DNA from: Pycnopodia helianthoides | Taxonomy: Eukaryota; Echinodermata; Asteroidea; Forcipulatida; Asteriidae | DNA length: 64,000 nt | Direction of reading: 5' to 3' | Assembly: GCA_032158295.1 (NCBI GenBank) | Contig: CM063244.1 | Location: 7,177,097 to 7,241,096 of the forward strand | In this document: in pieces, positions 23,798-35,345 of the stretch | Layout of the letters: each line of letters starts with the position of its first letter | Position numbering within the stretch: position 1 is the stretch's first letter | Translations under genes and position numbers: made by a program | The notes under the pieces: model-generated | What the model saw: only the letters and a program-made list of their open reading frames with translations | Told to the model about the DNA's origin: nothing | Databases searched by the model: none

Positions 23798-24265
23798 AGG
23801 TTGGCTGAGCAGTTTTAGTGCACCGGACTCAAGTTGTGGTGGTTAATTCATCGAGGTGTGGGTTTGAGTCCAGGTCATGACAACTGTGTCCTTGAGCAAG
23901 GTGTTTTACTGTAACTGCTTCTCTTCACCCAGGGGTATAAATGGCTACCTGCAATGGTAGAGTTGATATGTTATGTTTGAAAAAGCCATGGAGTGCCACG
24001 GCAGCTAAGAAATATTACAGGAATGCTATTGGCCCAATGACCAGGGCACTAAATCGCAATGATATGTTGTTGTTAAATGCACTCCAAAGGCTTTTTCAAA
24101 CACAATATCAACCGCTACCCTCACAGGTACCCATTTTTACCCCTTACCCCTGAGTGAAGACAAGCAGTGTCTGAGAAGTGTTATGACCGGGATTCGAACC
24201 CACACCCCGATGACTAAACCACCAGAACTTGAATCCGGTACACTAGACGGCTTGGCCATGACACG
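23798..24265. mobile_element. Inverted pair of tRNA-Leu-like SINEs
   Basis: The left half (plus strand) starts with a tRNA-Leu-like head, 'ggttggctgagcagttttag', then 'ccggactcaagttgtgg' and 'gtgtgggtttgagtcc', then 'ccttgagcaaggtg' and 'cttctcttcaccc'. The right half carries the same head on the minus strand (GTCATGGCCAAGCCGTCTAG through GGGTTCGAATCCCGGTC). The inner sequences around 23955-23995 and 24070-24112 are also reverse complements, so the unit can fold into a long hairpin. Confidence 0.7.
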
Positions 24266-25740
24266 CTATACAAGGTGCTATCTTGCATACTTTCTCTTGC
24301 AAGATTTGGTGCATTGAATCACATCTTTGATCCACTTGAGAACAAGCTACATTTACATGTATTTCCATGTGAAACAATGACCCCTCCAAATTGTCCCTGT
24401 TTTCACGAACAGTAAATTATTTAAAAAATCACACAATTTCATGAATTTGGCAAATTTGTGTTTTTACACGCACTTTCGGTGTTCTCATAAAGCGTCATAG
24501 TTTTGTAATTACACTAAGAAGCTAAGAATACTTTTAAGCAAGATCTGATTAGCCCATTTTTCACATTCAGTACATAGTGCTGGCACAGAGCCAAAACCAA
24601 GTGCTTTGCCTTTTTGAGTTTCCACGAAGAGACAATTTCTTGTACGCATTGATTTGTACACAATGCGCTGCACACATATTTCGTTCAGGCAGTTTTCACG
24701 AAGAGACAATTGTCTTAAACAGTTAAGCACTCATTAATTAAACCTACTACCAAAAAAAACGGCAACAACAGATTTGCATGATTTAAGATCTCCACTTTCA
24801 TCGTGGTTGGTCAAATTTCAAAATTGAATTGGCCACCAGTCTCCGAAACAATGATTTTAGAAAAGGTCCAACTGCAAAGTTGGTTTTCACAAAACTTGAA
24901 CGTTTTGATGCAGTGGCTCTTCGTGAAAATAGCAAAGAAATGGATGAAAGTAAGTGTCAAAATAAGAGAAGTGCATCAGCTTGTCAAAACAAATTGTGTC
25001 TGTATTTTATATTATTTTATTTGTTTATTTATTTTAATTTTTTTGCCCCAGCTGGTCTAAGAGCAGTGTCACAAGAAGCTGTTTTTTACATGCAAAAAGT
25101 ATACTTTAACATAGAATGCTTTATTTCTGAGGGGCACTTGAGAATGAATGTTAAAACAACTTTTGTAATTGTTTTAACCCACCCACCCACCACAAAATAT
25201 TGGCTTACTATTCAATATCTCCCACACATTGAAGAAGAAAGCAATGCCTCAAATGAAGCAGATAATGTAGGTTAATCTTCTCCGAGCTCAGGAGTTTTCA
25301 ATGGCTTTTCCCTAGCTTCCAGCATACAACTTTGAAGTAGAAACAGAAGAGGAAATTGCAAAAAAAACTCAAAATGCTTTAAAAATAATTTATTTCTTTT
25401 ATTTTTTATTCAATTTCTTTCTTCAGTAATTTCTTTGGATACACCCAGCCACTGTTTTCGAGAAAAAGATACATCAAAATGATTAATCATTGGTCATTCT
25501 GAGTGGCCCCTAAATTGTCTAAAATTATCTGAATCTTAAATTATCTTATCCAAATTTGTGTCCTTCTGGGACATTAACTAGAATTGGTTGCCTGTAAATT
25601 GCGGAATGTGATAATTGTGTCTAATATAACAGTTTGATGCATTAATTAAATTAAATTAATTTATTTATATAATCCTTATGAAAACTAAAGTGTTCAGTTC
25701 AGAATAAAATCAGCAACATTTATATTACAAAATATTTTAT
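24266..25740. other. Non-coding stretch downstream of zinc-finger gene
   Basis: No gene recognised. The 148-codon frame at 24829-25275 has no family signature, includes a long AT-rich hydrophobic run and shows no splice context. Several CACGAAGAGACAATT-type repeats occur at 24620-24720. AATAAA at 25704 is too far away to assign as the poly(A) signal. Confidence 0.4.
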
Positions 25741-25744
25741 CCAG

Positions 25745-25965
25745 TAATAAACCACTAGAGCAGGATTTGAACCTGCGACCTCCAGGTTTTTGTGCCGGTG
25801 CTCTACCAGCTGAGCTAACTAGCACTACATGTATGTTGGCGTTGCACTGACTCTATTTGTCCAAAAAATTGACAAAATAGGGAGACTTGGACTAGTTTGG
25901 TCGGTTGGTAGACCACCGGCACCAAAACCTGGAGGTTGCAGGTTCAAATCCTGCTCTAGTCAATT
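25745..25965. mobile_element. Inverted tRNA-like sequences
   Basis: On the minus strand (about 25750-25828) TAGCTCAGCTGGTAGAGC and GGTCGCAGGTTCAAATCC are good A and B boxes of a tRNA. The anticodon region is disrupted, so no functional tRNA is called. On the plus strand at 25895-25963 a second copy ends 'ggttcaaatcctgctctagtc'. Confidence 0.55.
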
Positions 25966-26464
25966 ATTCTCTGATCACCCCTAAAGAAGAAATTTTGTGA
26001 CGGAACTAAGAACATTTTGAGTCCACCATTCTCACCAAGTTATACACACATTCAAAATGAAATACCAGCAGTGTATAAAATTCCCAACAAAGAGTCATAT
26101 CAACTTAAAAAAGAGTACAGTTCATACACTTCCAGGCTTTTATTGAAAAGGTGGATGATGAGGGTACAGAAAAGCCTGTAAAAATGGTTTGTCCACTTTT
26201 CATACCCTTTATAGTCTTTCACTCCGCCAGACATCATCGGTTTATAAAACTTACATGCACAATGTATGTAAAGGATGGATGTTGCTCCATGTACTAAGAT
26301 TGGTTTTAGCTTCAAACTGATCACATGAGGTTTCACTCAAGGCAATATTTACTCCCATAACCCTGCCAGCCTAGTTTGCCATCTTCTGTAATTTTCACAA
26401 TTGTTCATCTTTTTGGGCACTACTGATGAGCAAGATGCAACAGTCATTAATAAGATGTGATGTA

Positions 26465-26580
26465 CCATGATAGCCGAGTGGTCTACTGCATCGGACTCAA
26501 GTTCTGATGTTTGAATCATCAGAGAGTGGGTTCGATTCCCTGTCATGACAATTGTGTTCCTTGGCAAAACACTTAACTAA
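26465..26580 (+). mobile_element. tRNA-Leu-like SINE
   Basis: The head 'gatagccgagtggtctactgc' (A box), 'atcggactcaagttctgatg' (anticodon-arm-like, CAA at anticodon) and GGTTCGATTCC (B box) are followed by 'tcatgacaattgtg'. SINE tail follows, so it is not a working tRNA gene. Confidence 0.6.
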
Positions 26581-26606
26581 GAATCTGTTCAAGCCTTCAA
26601 GTTTGT

Positions 26607-26935
26607 CATGGCCAAGCAGTCAAGTGCACCAGACTGAAGTTCTGGTGGCTAGGTCACCGGGGTATAGCCTGCCCGATATGGGGTAGAGGGTCCCCCCCCC
26701 CAATGTTCCCATACTATAACACACTATTTTCCTCTTGTATAGAACTCCCCCCCCCCAAAAAAAAAGAAAAATAATAATAATAATAATAATAAAATCCTCA
26801 AAAGAATTCCTGAGATTCCAAGCACACAATAGGGGGAGGGGGGGGGGGGACCCTCTGCCCCATATCAAGCACCAATTGTATAGGGGTGTTGGTTTGAATT
26901 CTGGTTGTGACAGTTGTGTCCCAAGCAAGGGCAGA
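26607..26935 (+). mobile_element. SINE interrupted by a fold-back insertion
   Basis: The SINE head (26607-26667) breaks off at 'caccggggtatag' and resumes near 26881 with 'taggggtgttggtttgaatt'. Between them sits about 210 bp with inverted ends GATATGGGGTAGAGGGTCCC (from 26675) and GGGACCCTCTGCCCCATATC (to 26866), plus poly-C and an (AAT)n run. Confidence 0.6.
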
Positions 26936-27872
26936 GATGGTTCTTGTGATTGATTTAGCTTGGTGTGCTACATTCTTGGCAGCACAGGCTGAATACCGGG
27001 AGAGCCGAGATGGTTTAAACAATGAAATGGGCCAGTGACCAGGAGATAATAATGTTCATGTGTCTAGAGCATCAAAAATGGCCACATAAGTATCCATTAC
27101 ATGTATTATTGTTCTATCAACTCCAAAAGCTGTGCCTTACTTGGTCCTGAGGTGTCAAATTTGTTTGCTCATGCAAGTTGGGGTGCTACTTTTGGGGACC
27201 TTGATCATTATTTTCATCATACTCGCTGCCCAGGTTTTGCCCTTCGTGAAAACAAGAAAAAGGTGTGTTGCAACTGTGTGAGACCATTGCCTAGTTCCTA
27301 CATGTGAGAGGTTGATTCAAGCTTCTTTCTTCCATGACTCATGAACAAGAAAAAGACTAAACGAAAACAAATAATGCTGCCAGTATTTTATTGAAAAACT
27401 CTCATACAGACCTTCAATGTATACAATGTTGACTAATAAATAGTTGCGCTGTTCTATTCTAAAGTTCATATATGTTAAAGATCTACTTCAGCAATATCTG
27501 CGAAATAAAACAAATTGCTGAATCTTAAACATAATGTTATTAAGTATTCTGACCTTGTAGGTTTGATTGTTTTAAACATATATTTTTTTCGTAATTTTAA
27601 CCGGAAAAAATAATCCGATCTTAGGGTTTTTAAAAACTCGCGCGCTTCCATGGCTCCCTCCATAGGCACCATGCATGTCCCATACTGAAGCACGTGTATT
27701 TACGCGCACCACGAACCAACTATAAGATACGTGGGTGAACCAGCGAATGATGACGTACTTATAAGAAAGGGGAAACCAGGAAGTAGCGATGTGTCGTGTG
27801 TTTACACGGTAACTATGTGTGATGATCTCATTATTCGGATACATTCACCAAGTTAAGACGTGAGAATTGACC
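26936..27872. other. Non-coding stretch upstream of THAP region
   Basis: No gene recognised. 27640-27840 is less AT-rich and directly upstream of the THAP start; it may be its former promoter. Confidence 0.35.
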
Positions 27873-28263
27873 ATGCCGAATTCATGTTCTGTTGGTGGAT
27901 GTACTTGGAACGCAGATAGGAACCCAGATGTGAGTTTTTGTTTCGATTCCCAAGAGATCCTGTCCAGAGAAGGGAATGGGTGCGTTCGGTGACCAACACA
28001 GGGTTTCACGGTGACAAAATGGACCATGATTTGCAGTGCCCATTTTACGGACGACTGTCGGGTTGCAACATCGCAACTAAAGAGCAGTTTTGGATTAAAA
28101 AGCTATAACAGGCTTAAGCCAGGTTCAATCCCAACCATGAAAGCCCCATCTGCAGTGCTATCATCTTTTCAAACAGAGAGTAAAACAGGCACAGCCAAAT
28201 GAAACTAAGCGATTCAGCCAACACTCGTCTGGCATGTCATTTAAGAAAAGAGAGAAGAGCTGG
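27873..28263 (+). pseudogene. THAP-domain coding region, frameshifted
   Basis: THAP domains are zinc-dependent DNA-binding modules (C2CH), often of transposase origin. The frame from 27873 reads MPNSCSVGGC, with the first two zinc Cys as CxxxxC, and continues to NPDVSF. The conserved FRFPRDP and REWVRSV segment follows, but in another frame from 27941. The second half, KWTMICSAHF with the Cys-x2-His pair, then GSIPTM, is back in the original frame from 28011. A further shift near 28185 would be needed to reach an open stretch ending at the GTAAGC donor (28264). All zinc ligands and the invariant Trp and Pro residues survive across frames. A possible downstream exon at 28832-28881 begins EPTGEQLLPSN. 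This is either a recently decayed gene or sequence with uncorrected indels. Confidence 0.7.
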
Positions 28264-29077
28264 GTAAGCAACTTTTAAGTTCTAAAACTAAGTTCTATGA
28301 GTATGTAGTTGATATTTTACCATCGTTTCTTTTCATTTCAAAACATGCACTTCTCGCAAGAGATTTCAAACTCAATAGTAGGGCTACCAAAACCATCAAC
28401 AATTTTCCTTTTCACTCGATGTGATTGTGAGCATGATTCGAGTTCGAAGTTTAGGAAAGTTTGTAACTAGTTACCAATTCTACTTCACCTCCTTGACCTT
28501 GTCATCCCAGTGCACATACATGTGTACAAGACTCCCCTTCAACTTCAAGTACAACCTACAGACTTCATTATTGACCTTACATTGCTTTTCCAGTTTAGTT
28601 TGCTTTCAACATCATTGTATCCCTGGGGAGGAGTACATGGGGAAGGACCATGGTAAAAAATGACTTGGGCCTACAAAGGGCAAAGCCATACATGTGTGTG
28701 AATACAATGCCCAAATTATGACATTTTGACTTAGAGGTTAAATACAATGTTTGTTTTGATCTTTTGTTCAGGTTTTGCAAGAAGCTTTTGCTGAATATAT
28801 GCTAAGTATGGTGACCAGGAGCCCACTGGTGAACAACTTCTCCCATCTAATGTGATGGAAAGTTCAATCACATCAGAGGAGGTAATGAAACGGTTTACTG
28901 GCTTGTTGCAGAAACAACCTTAATTATGTTTAGGGGAGAAATATTCAACCGCGGGGGGTGGGGGTCAGCTTCAAAATGCCTGGACCCCGAGCTGAGGGTT
29001 ATTTTTATTTCATTACACATCAAAATGTGCAGTATCGGAATAATAATTAACTTTACTTTGCATAATCATACACTTGT

Positions 29078-29235
29078 CAGGCCTGGAATTTCATCTTGGA
29101 GAGGGCAAGGCCATTTTCATTTTGTAAAGGGTACTTCCATTGGAAAATCTTAAAGTCTATGGGAGACTTTTGAAGGGGCACCAAGGCCAACACAAGGGCA
29201 ACGAAGGCCATGGCCTCCGTGTAATTCCAGGCCTG
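29078..29235. repeat. Palindrome-ended repeat, family K
   Basis: Begins CAGGCCTGGAATTTCAT and ends AATTCCAGGCCTG; about 158 bp. The inner 'ccatgggagactttt'-like block loosely resembles 9440-9460. Confidence 0.5.
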
Positions 29236-30634
29236 ACTTGTGAATATCTTAAAAGTTAACAATTTCCCTCAAGATTTTTAACAAATTTATAAACCCCTAG
29301 GTTTGAGATGCATGATTCATGTCTGTTTGCAATTTTGTTTCAAGCAGAATTATTAAAATGAAAGAAAGGTTTATTTTGTCCTCCTATTACATGTATTAAA
29401 GAGATACTGTTGACATAGTTTAAACACCTTATTGTTTAATGCAGAGGATTATTTCTGATGGTAAAATATGATTTATTCATCAAGCCATTGTGGATTTTTT
29501 TCTTTATTGATTATACATGTATTGTACATATTTTTTGTACACCCTTTATTATCTTATGAGAAGAGTTGTTTTAATGCCCATGTAGCTTTTACTTGACCGC
29601 AACCACATCTGGTAATTTAAATGTAGGGTTTTATTGAGTACATGTACACATGTATACCGTACTTATTTGTTATTGTTATTATTTGTTAGAAGGGGGATCA
29701 ACCACAAACTTGTTTGCTACGTAAGATTAATGAGCAGCCCCAGTTTGTGCATATTGCATGGTGAACTAAAGTAGTTTTTTTTGGGGGGGGGGAGAAAAAG
29801 AGGAGTTGGAGTACATGTATTGGGGTTTGCATATTTCATGTGTAATGTGTTTTCAATCCAGGGCAAACACAAAACAATTACACTTCTTTTTGACAATTTG
29901 CCAGACAACCTGTCTTTCTAAGCTTTGACTGTAATTTGAAATGTTTGTTTACATTTTCTTGAAAGTCTACATTGAGCTGAAAATTTTTATAAGGTCTTTT
30001 AGAATGTCTGTAGGCAAGAAGAGTAAGGATCGCATGGAATTAGTTTTGCAACATTCCCTTTTAATTTAGCTGTTTTCTATTTAATTACTCAATGAAAATT
30101 GAAACTAGACAGAGAGGTCAACTTTGGTGATACAACTTTTCTTGACATTAAGTATTACATGTACACTGTACTCTTAACTCCAAAAATATTGCTTTTTGTA
30201 CATAAGGTGGTCATTTACCATGTAGTATATGCAAGAAGGGTAAGGAACTCATAGTTACATTTTCTTTTAATGGCAACGTGTCCCTTTAATTTATTAATTA
30301 AGCTGCTTTCTATTTATTTACTTCACTTGAAGAGGGGTAGTTGACTTTGCAAAAACAATTGTTGTTTTATTCTATTTTTCTTGAAATAAAATAATACTCA
30401 TAAAGACTAAAGACTGATATGTGTATATTATTAAAAGTATTTATTGTCATTTACTCATGGATCATCTAAAAATGATTGTAACACACTGAAAATTTAGAGT
30501 AAATGGAGGCCACCAATCCCACCATGTTTGTATCCTCAATTCTGAAAACCTTCCTGAAAACCATGTACCACTACTAGATTAGCAGAACATGTTTTGATCA
30601 TAGTATGATTTGAAACTTTGCATGGTGGGATCAG

Positions 30635-30810
30635 GTTTGCAGTGATGCTATGTATAAAATCTCGTTGTGAGTAGTGGTGGTTTGACAACTTCCTGAAGAG
30701 GATCAGGGCATACTGATCAAAAAATCAAGTTGTGAAACCACTGTTTCTTTTCAGAACCACCACTACTCAAAAGAGATTTTACCTATGGTGTCAGCGCAAA
30801 CCTCACCTAA
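30635..30810. mobile_element. Fold-back element
   Basis: The left arm (GTTTGCAGTGATGCTATG, then AAAATCTC and GTAGTGGTGGTT) is mirrored by AACCACCACTAC, GAGATTTTACC and GTCAGCGCAAAC. Arms are about 50 bp with mismatches. Confidence 0.7.
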
Positions 30811-31093
30811 TTATAGACATTGTTCTTGTAATGACACACATCCCATCCCAGTGAGCCAAATATTAACAGATTTTTATCAAAGATTGTGGTTCTCAAAAAA
30901 GTTCCCCTTTTGAAGCCTCTTTGCTGTATAACTTCCATGTTTGTAATATGTACATGTAAGTTGAATGCATTTCACTATTTTCCATTGAGAGGCACAACAG
31001 CATGAGCTTTATGTTTGACAAATAATTTGTACATCTATTTTTTGAGTCTCATTTACAAACATTTTATCAACTATAGGGGTTAAAAATACCACA

Positions 31094-33403
31094 CTAAATT
31101 CGAGTGAGAAGAGGAATTCTTATTATATGATTGGCAATAAATTTTAGGGTTTTTAAGTTACTAATAGTCAAGTGGCGGGTAAACCCTTTATATTGTCCAT
31201 TGGGGTTGGGATATGTCCTTCGGATGGCGTCCATGATACATGAAGGAAGTGGCACTCTGTTGAACCTTCCGAGGTAGCCCGTACACCATCTGACAACTTG
31301 CCTGTAAACAACATGGCGATTTCTTCTGCAAACAAAGTAGTTGAAGAAAATCAAATTAGGTAAACATTTGATATCAATATTTGTTTAAAAACACAGTTTT
31401 CCCATTTTGAAGAAATCACGTACGAGTAAGGGTGGAAATATACTCTTCTGGTTTGTCCAGTCGAAAAACTTGTAGGAGAACCCCCCCCCCCCACACACAC
31501 ATACCCTTACATATGGCTGTTACAGGGGTACTTTCATTGTTGTTCTCCTTTTTCTGAAGAAATCCTAATTGGGTCACCACCAGAACAAAGAAAACCTTAT
31601 GGGGTAGCATTGCTCCGTAAGTTGGCATGTGTAAGCTCACACACACACACACACACTCAAGTGTGTCATGAGCTCCAATCGTGGACCCTCCTTTGTTCAA
31701 CTCTTTGTCCTGACAAACGTGGACCCCATTGTTTTCCTTTGTGATAACAAACATGGACCTATTGTCCCTTTTGTTGTAAGTCCTCGGTTTGATTGCACTA
31801 CAAACTCACACACACACACTTTTGGGTTCTTTAAAGAAGTCATAAGCTGTAACATACTCAACAATTGTGACAGAGATCAAAGTGTTTAGAAAAAATCTTG
31901 TACAGGTTTTATGGTTATTCGTTTTTCTGAGTTGAATAAATCTAATCCAACAGTCAATTATACTCAGGGTCAGGTAAGAGGCGTAATAATTTTTTGGGGG
32001 GAGGGTTTGCTCCTTACATTAATTTTACAGTTCAATTAAAAAAAGACACTTACTGGTCTAGAGTCCCTTCAACTGCATCTCTGCCATAGTATTCACCGGT
32101 ACTGTAAATACGCGGTTTGAAGTACAGCCGGGTGCAGACAGACTGCTTCAAACCAATCATGCACAGCAAGGCTTTGGTTTTCATCCTCTACATTAATGTT
32201 CAATGCTGCCATTTGGGCTCTTGTCTTCTGCACTTCCTTACAGCAGATGCAGTTCACTGCCATTGGTTGGACCACACAGTGTCCGCATGAGCACCTGAAA
32301 GAAAAATTTAAATAACAGAAAATTAACGGATGAAAGTGTTGCTGTACTGACATAGGATGGACTATGTTCATGACCATTAACTAATTTTACGTGAACGGGG
32401 GTAATACAAAATGAGTGGGGATTGAAACGATGCGTGTCTCATTTATACATCTAAGTAAAAAATCATGCAATGTTTCGCATTGTTTATCAATGGCCGTTGT
32501 TCTTACTTTGTGTCTCTGGGAATTTTTTTTTATTTTATTTTTTTTATTTGAAAAGTGGTTTGTAATTGTAGTTCTGTTTTAAAGAATAAACATGACATAT
32601 CATACTAGCCTAAAAGAAAACTATGAGAAATAATTAGCAAATGAGCTTGACATAAAAAATAATCCAATTAGGCTAGGACCTACCTCAATCATTTGCTAAA
32701 AAAATAAAATAAATAAATGCGGTAGAACAGTGACACTGACAGAAAATACGGCTTGTCAGGATCAGTTCGGTACTGAAAATAAATGTTATCTCCGACACAC
32801 TGAGATTTGATGATTGTATTGTGAAAAAATTAATGGATAAACGAGGAATTACAGAAACAAATAAAACAACATTCATCTATTTTCCTTCTCCATGGAACCC
32901 GGTTTTCCGATAAGGATACCTGCACTAACCCAATGGGAACAATTTTTGAGTGACACCATTCAATGTATCATGAAAACGTTAACCATATTGGACAACAGCA
33001 ACCATTTCGTGAGAAAAAAAAATCAACTTTCTGCTGCTATTTCTATCCATTATAGCGGCCTCATATGCCGCATAGATAAATAAGTACTTTATGACGATAA
33101 AAAACAGTAAACATAGCATTGTTTGTTCTTCAAAAAACCTGTGGGACTCACCATTCAGTATTGTTTAGTCGACCTCCTGCATCAGGATTCGCACGTTCAC
33201 GATCATCGGCGGCCAGTGGCTCAAACCTGTATGGTTTGGCACCTCGCACTTCCTCGTCACGTCAAGCACTCCCCAGCTTCATCAACGCCCTCTTCGTCTT
33301 CGGAAGAGCTCCCTCCACCGTCAGATCTATCCTCACTATCAATACTATCATCTGTATTTCCTAATTCTTCTTCGTCCTCCCACGATCCGCTAATGTCTGA
33401 CAT
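31094..33403 (-). pseudogene. P2X7 intracellular-domain-like protein, frameshifted
   Basis: This encodes only the cytoplasmic Cys-rich domain known from the C-terminus of P2X7 receptors, without the channel; stand-alone versions are common in marine invertebrates. Exons on the minus strand are 33403-33152, 32294-32054 and 31325-31094. Exon 1 encodes an acidic Ser/Asp/Glu-rich N-terminus, then AKPYRFEPLA. Exon 2 has the zinc-binding-type CSCGHC and CICCKE clusters and CLHPAVLQTAYLQYR. Exon 3 has VYRQVVRWCTGYLGR, PSCIMDAIR and YPNPNGQYKGF, then a stop. Both introns are phase 2 with good donors (GTGAGT, GTAAGT), and the junctions rebuild W-C and Q-R exactly. Two shifts break the frame: near 33260 in exon 1 and near 32097 in exon 2. 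It is a young pseudogene, or the sequence has indel errors. Confidence 0.7.
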
Positions 33404-33795
33404 TTTGTCCTCGTTTACTGTGTGAATAGCTATAGACGCGTACAATAAACACACTTCGCTGCGCGGGGGGTAAACAAGCCGTCTCCATTCATGTACGTCA
33501 TCAGAGTCTATGGTATATTTTTATCACGTGACATGCCGTTTCCAAAAACTCGGTATGAGGAGCTGCTGAACGCTGGCCTAAATGACCTTTTTTTTTAATT
33601 ACGCAACTACCGCTAAGTATTTTCATTAATATATACGTAATCATGAAACACAAATTGATTGGATTTCGCCAAAGTTTAAATTATCTTAGTACCGTTGAAG
33701 TAGATCTTTAAAGTGTGAATTTATTGTTAGACTAATGGTACAACGGTTCATTTTGGCAACCCTAGTCATGGTGCAAGACCTTCTGTTCTTTAGGG

Positions 33796-33955
33796 AATAA
33801 CAGTGCGATGAGCCGGTCTTCACTGCGTGGTAAGGACCGGGCTGGTGGCTGGCCGCTGTTAATGGACAGAGCCGAAGGCGAGGTCCATTAACAGCGGCCA
33901 GCGACCAACCAAGGTCATTACCATGTAGTGAAGACCGGCTCATCGCACTGTTATT
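33796..33955. mobile_element. Long fold-back element, about 70-bp arms
   Basis: AATAACAGTGCGATGAGCCG at the left is mirrored by CGGCTCATCGCACTGTTATT at the right. The inner arms are GGCCGCTGTTAATGGAC and GTCCATTAACAGCGGCC around a 14-nt centre. No coding capacity. Confidence 0.85.
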
Positions 33956-34537
33956 TCCATTATTAAATGCCTTATAACGAAAAAACTGTAAAAATCGTCA
34001 GAATTAGTGATTTTTCTTTCGCCGTTATTTTCAGAAATGTTCTACTCGTGTTCAAGGGCCAATCCTTTGGCTGTTCAACTTTTGTATGGTACTTAGTCTC
34101 CTACACATAATTAACAGTTTATACATATTTTCAAGAACCAGACTATGACTTTGCATTATGTTGGTTTCATGCAAGTACCAGTTACCCTAAATTGATACAT
34201 TGTCTGCGCGTTCACGCCTACGCGTGGAATGTTTCCGCATGCGGCACCATCTGTCCTGCTCAAAAAATGAAAAAATAAATACGCACAAAGAAATGAGTTG
34301 ATTTGATACCGGTAGTTTGCCGTGCAACAAGCACATACATGTAGTGCATAGGATTTTACACAACAATGTGCTTGTTAAGGGGCCATTTATTCGCAAGTTC
34401 ACTGAGCCGGTCTTTATATCACATGTTAATACACCCCCACGTGACCAGTCTTTATTAAAGGTGTTTATTAATGGAAGATAACAGCTTCTTGCGGGGAAAA
34501 TCGGTTGAAACCAAAAACGAGGTCTTGCACCAAGACT

Positions 34538-34682
34538 GGCCGCATCCGAAATGGCAGCTACAGCTATGGCTAGAACTGTTCATAAGAGTGTTCATAAGGG
34601 CGTCCTATCTTTAAACACGTGATGAGGCGGAAATCTACATGTATCTGTAGCCATAGCTGTAGCCGCCACTTCAGACACGGCC
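34538..34682. mobile_element. Fold-back element, about 34-bp arms
   Basis: GGCCGCATCCGAAATGGC and CTACAGCTATGGCT are mirrored by AGCCATAGCTGTAG and CCACTTCAGACACGGCC. Centre of about 75 bp. Confidence 0.75.
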
Positions 34683-34902
34683 TATGGCAACGTCTACCCT
34701 GTGATACAAACTTTAAATTTTTGACCCCAAATGGCATGAACATGTTTCCTCTGAACGCTCAATTGGTTAGAGGAAATGAAATAATATAAAGTAGTATACT
34801 AAAAGAAACTGGTATTGAGATAGCCCAAACATCTGACATCAGTCACTTTGAGGCTCATAACGCCAGATATCGGCCTATAGAACCAGGCAGTTACCTGCCA
34901 GA

Positions 34903-35213
34903 TATAGACCTTTCTTTTGCAACGTCACAGCCCGAGTTTTTGCCAACCAAGGTCGGAAAACTATGGAAAGCCATAAATGCAAAGCAAAAACATATAGCCA
35001 CAGTTTTTAACAATGCCGCACAATTATTCAAAAATAGTGTTGAATTTGTTGGAAACAAAGCAACCAATCATAAGAGGTACTTTACTTAATTGAAAGTTTG
35101 CAGAAAATGTTGAATTTGTTGAAACATCTGTTAACACGATTGAGTGTTTTGATAACATTCGGCCTTCCATGCCAACCAGCACGCTTTGTTTATCAACAAT
35201 GGAAAGGTCTATA
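34903..35213. mobile_element. MITE-like element, family F, copy 1
   Basis: Begins TATAGACCTTTC and ends GAAAGGTCTATA. The interior includes 'tgccaaccaaggtcgg', 'gttgaatttgttggaaaca' and 'catgccaaccagc.cg'. An inverted copy is at 50410-50719. It sits just downstream of the stop codon of PI-PLC copy A. Confidence 0.75.
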
Positions 35214-35345
35214 CCTTTGACCTTGTATGGCATATAAAATAAACATGCGTTAAAACCACTACGGTCTGAACCCAATGGTTTCATTACATGGTTCCTGTCT
35301 TTATCTAAGACAGGGGACCAGTCTATTTGAGCTCGTCTCTTTAAA

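Larger units (their letters stand above)
28882..31093. other. Non-coding stretch with small repeats
   Basis: Apart from the two elements listed separately (29078 and 30635), no gene was seen. Several long AT-rich runs contain ACATGT motifs. Confidence 0.4.

Noticed and set aside
24829..25275. 148-codon frame downstream of the zinc-finger gene
   Set aside because: No family signature, AT-rich composition, no supporting splice or conservation signal.
25745..25830. Functional tRNA on the minus strand
   Set aside because: A and B boxes are good, but no anticodon arm of normal geometry can be formed; kept as tRNA-like repeat.
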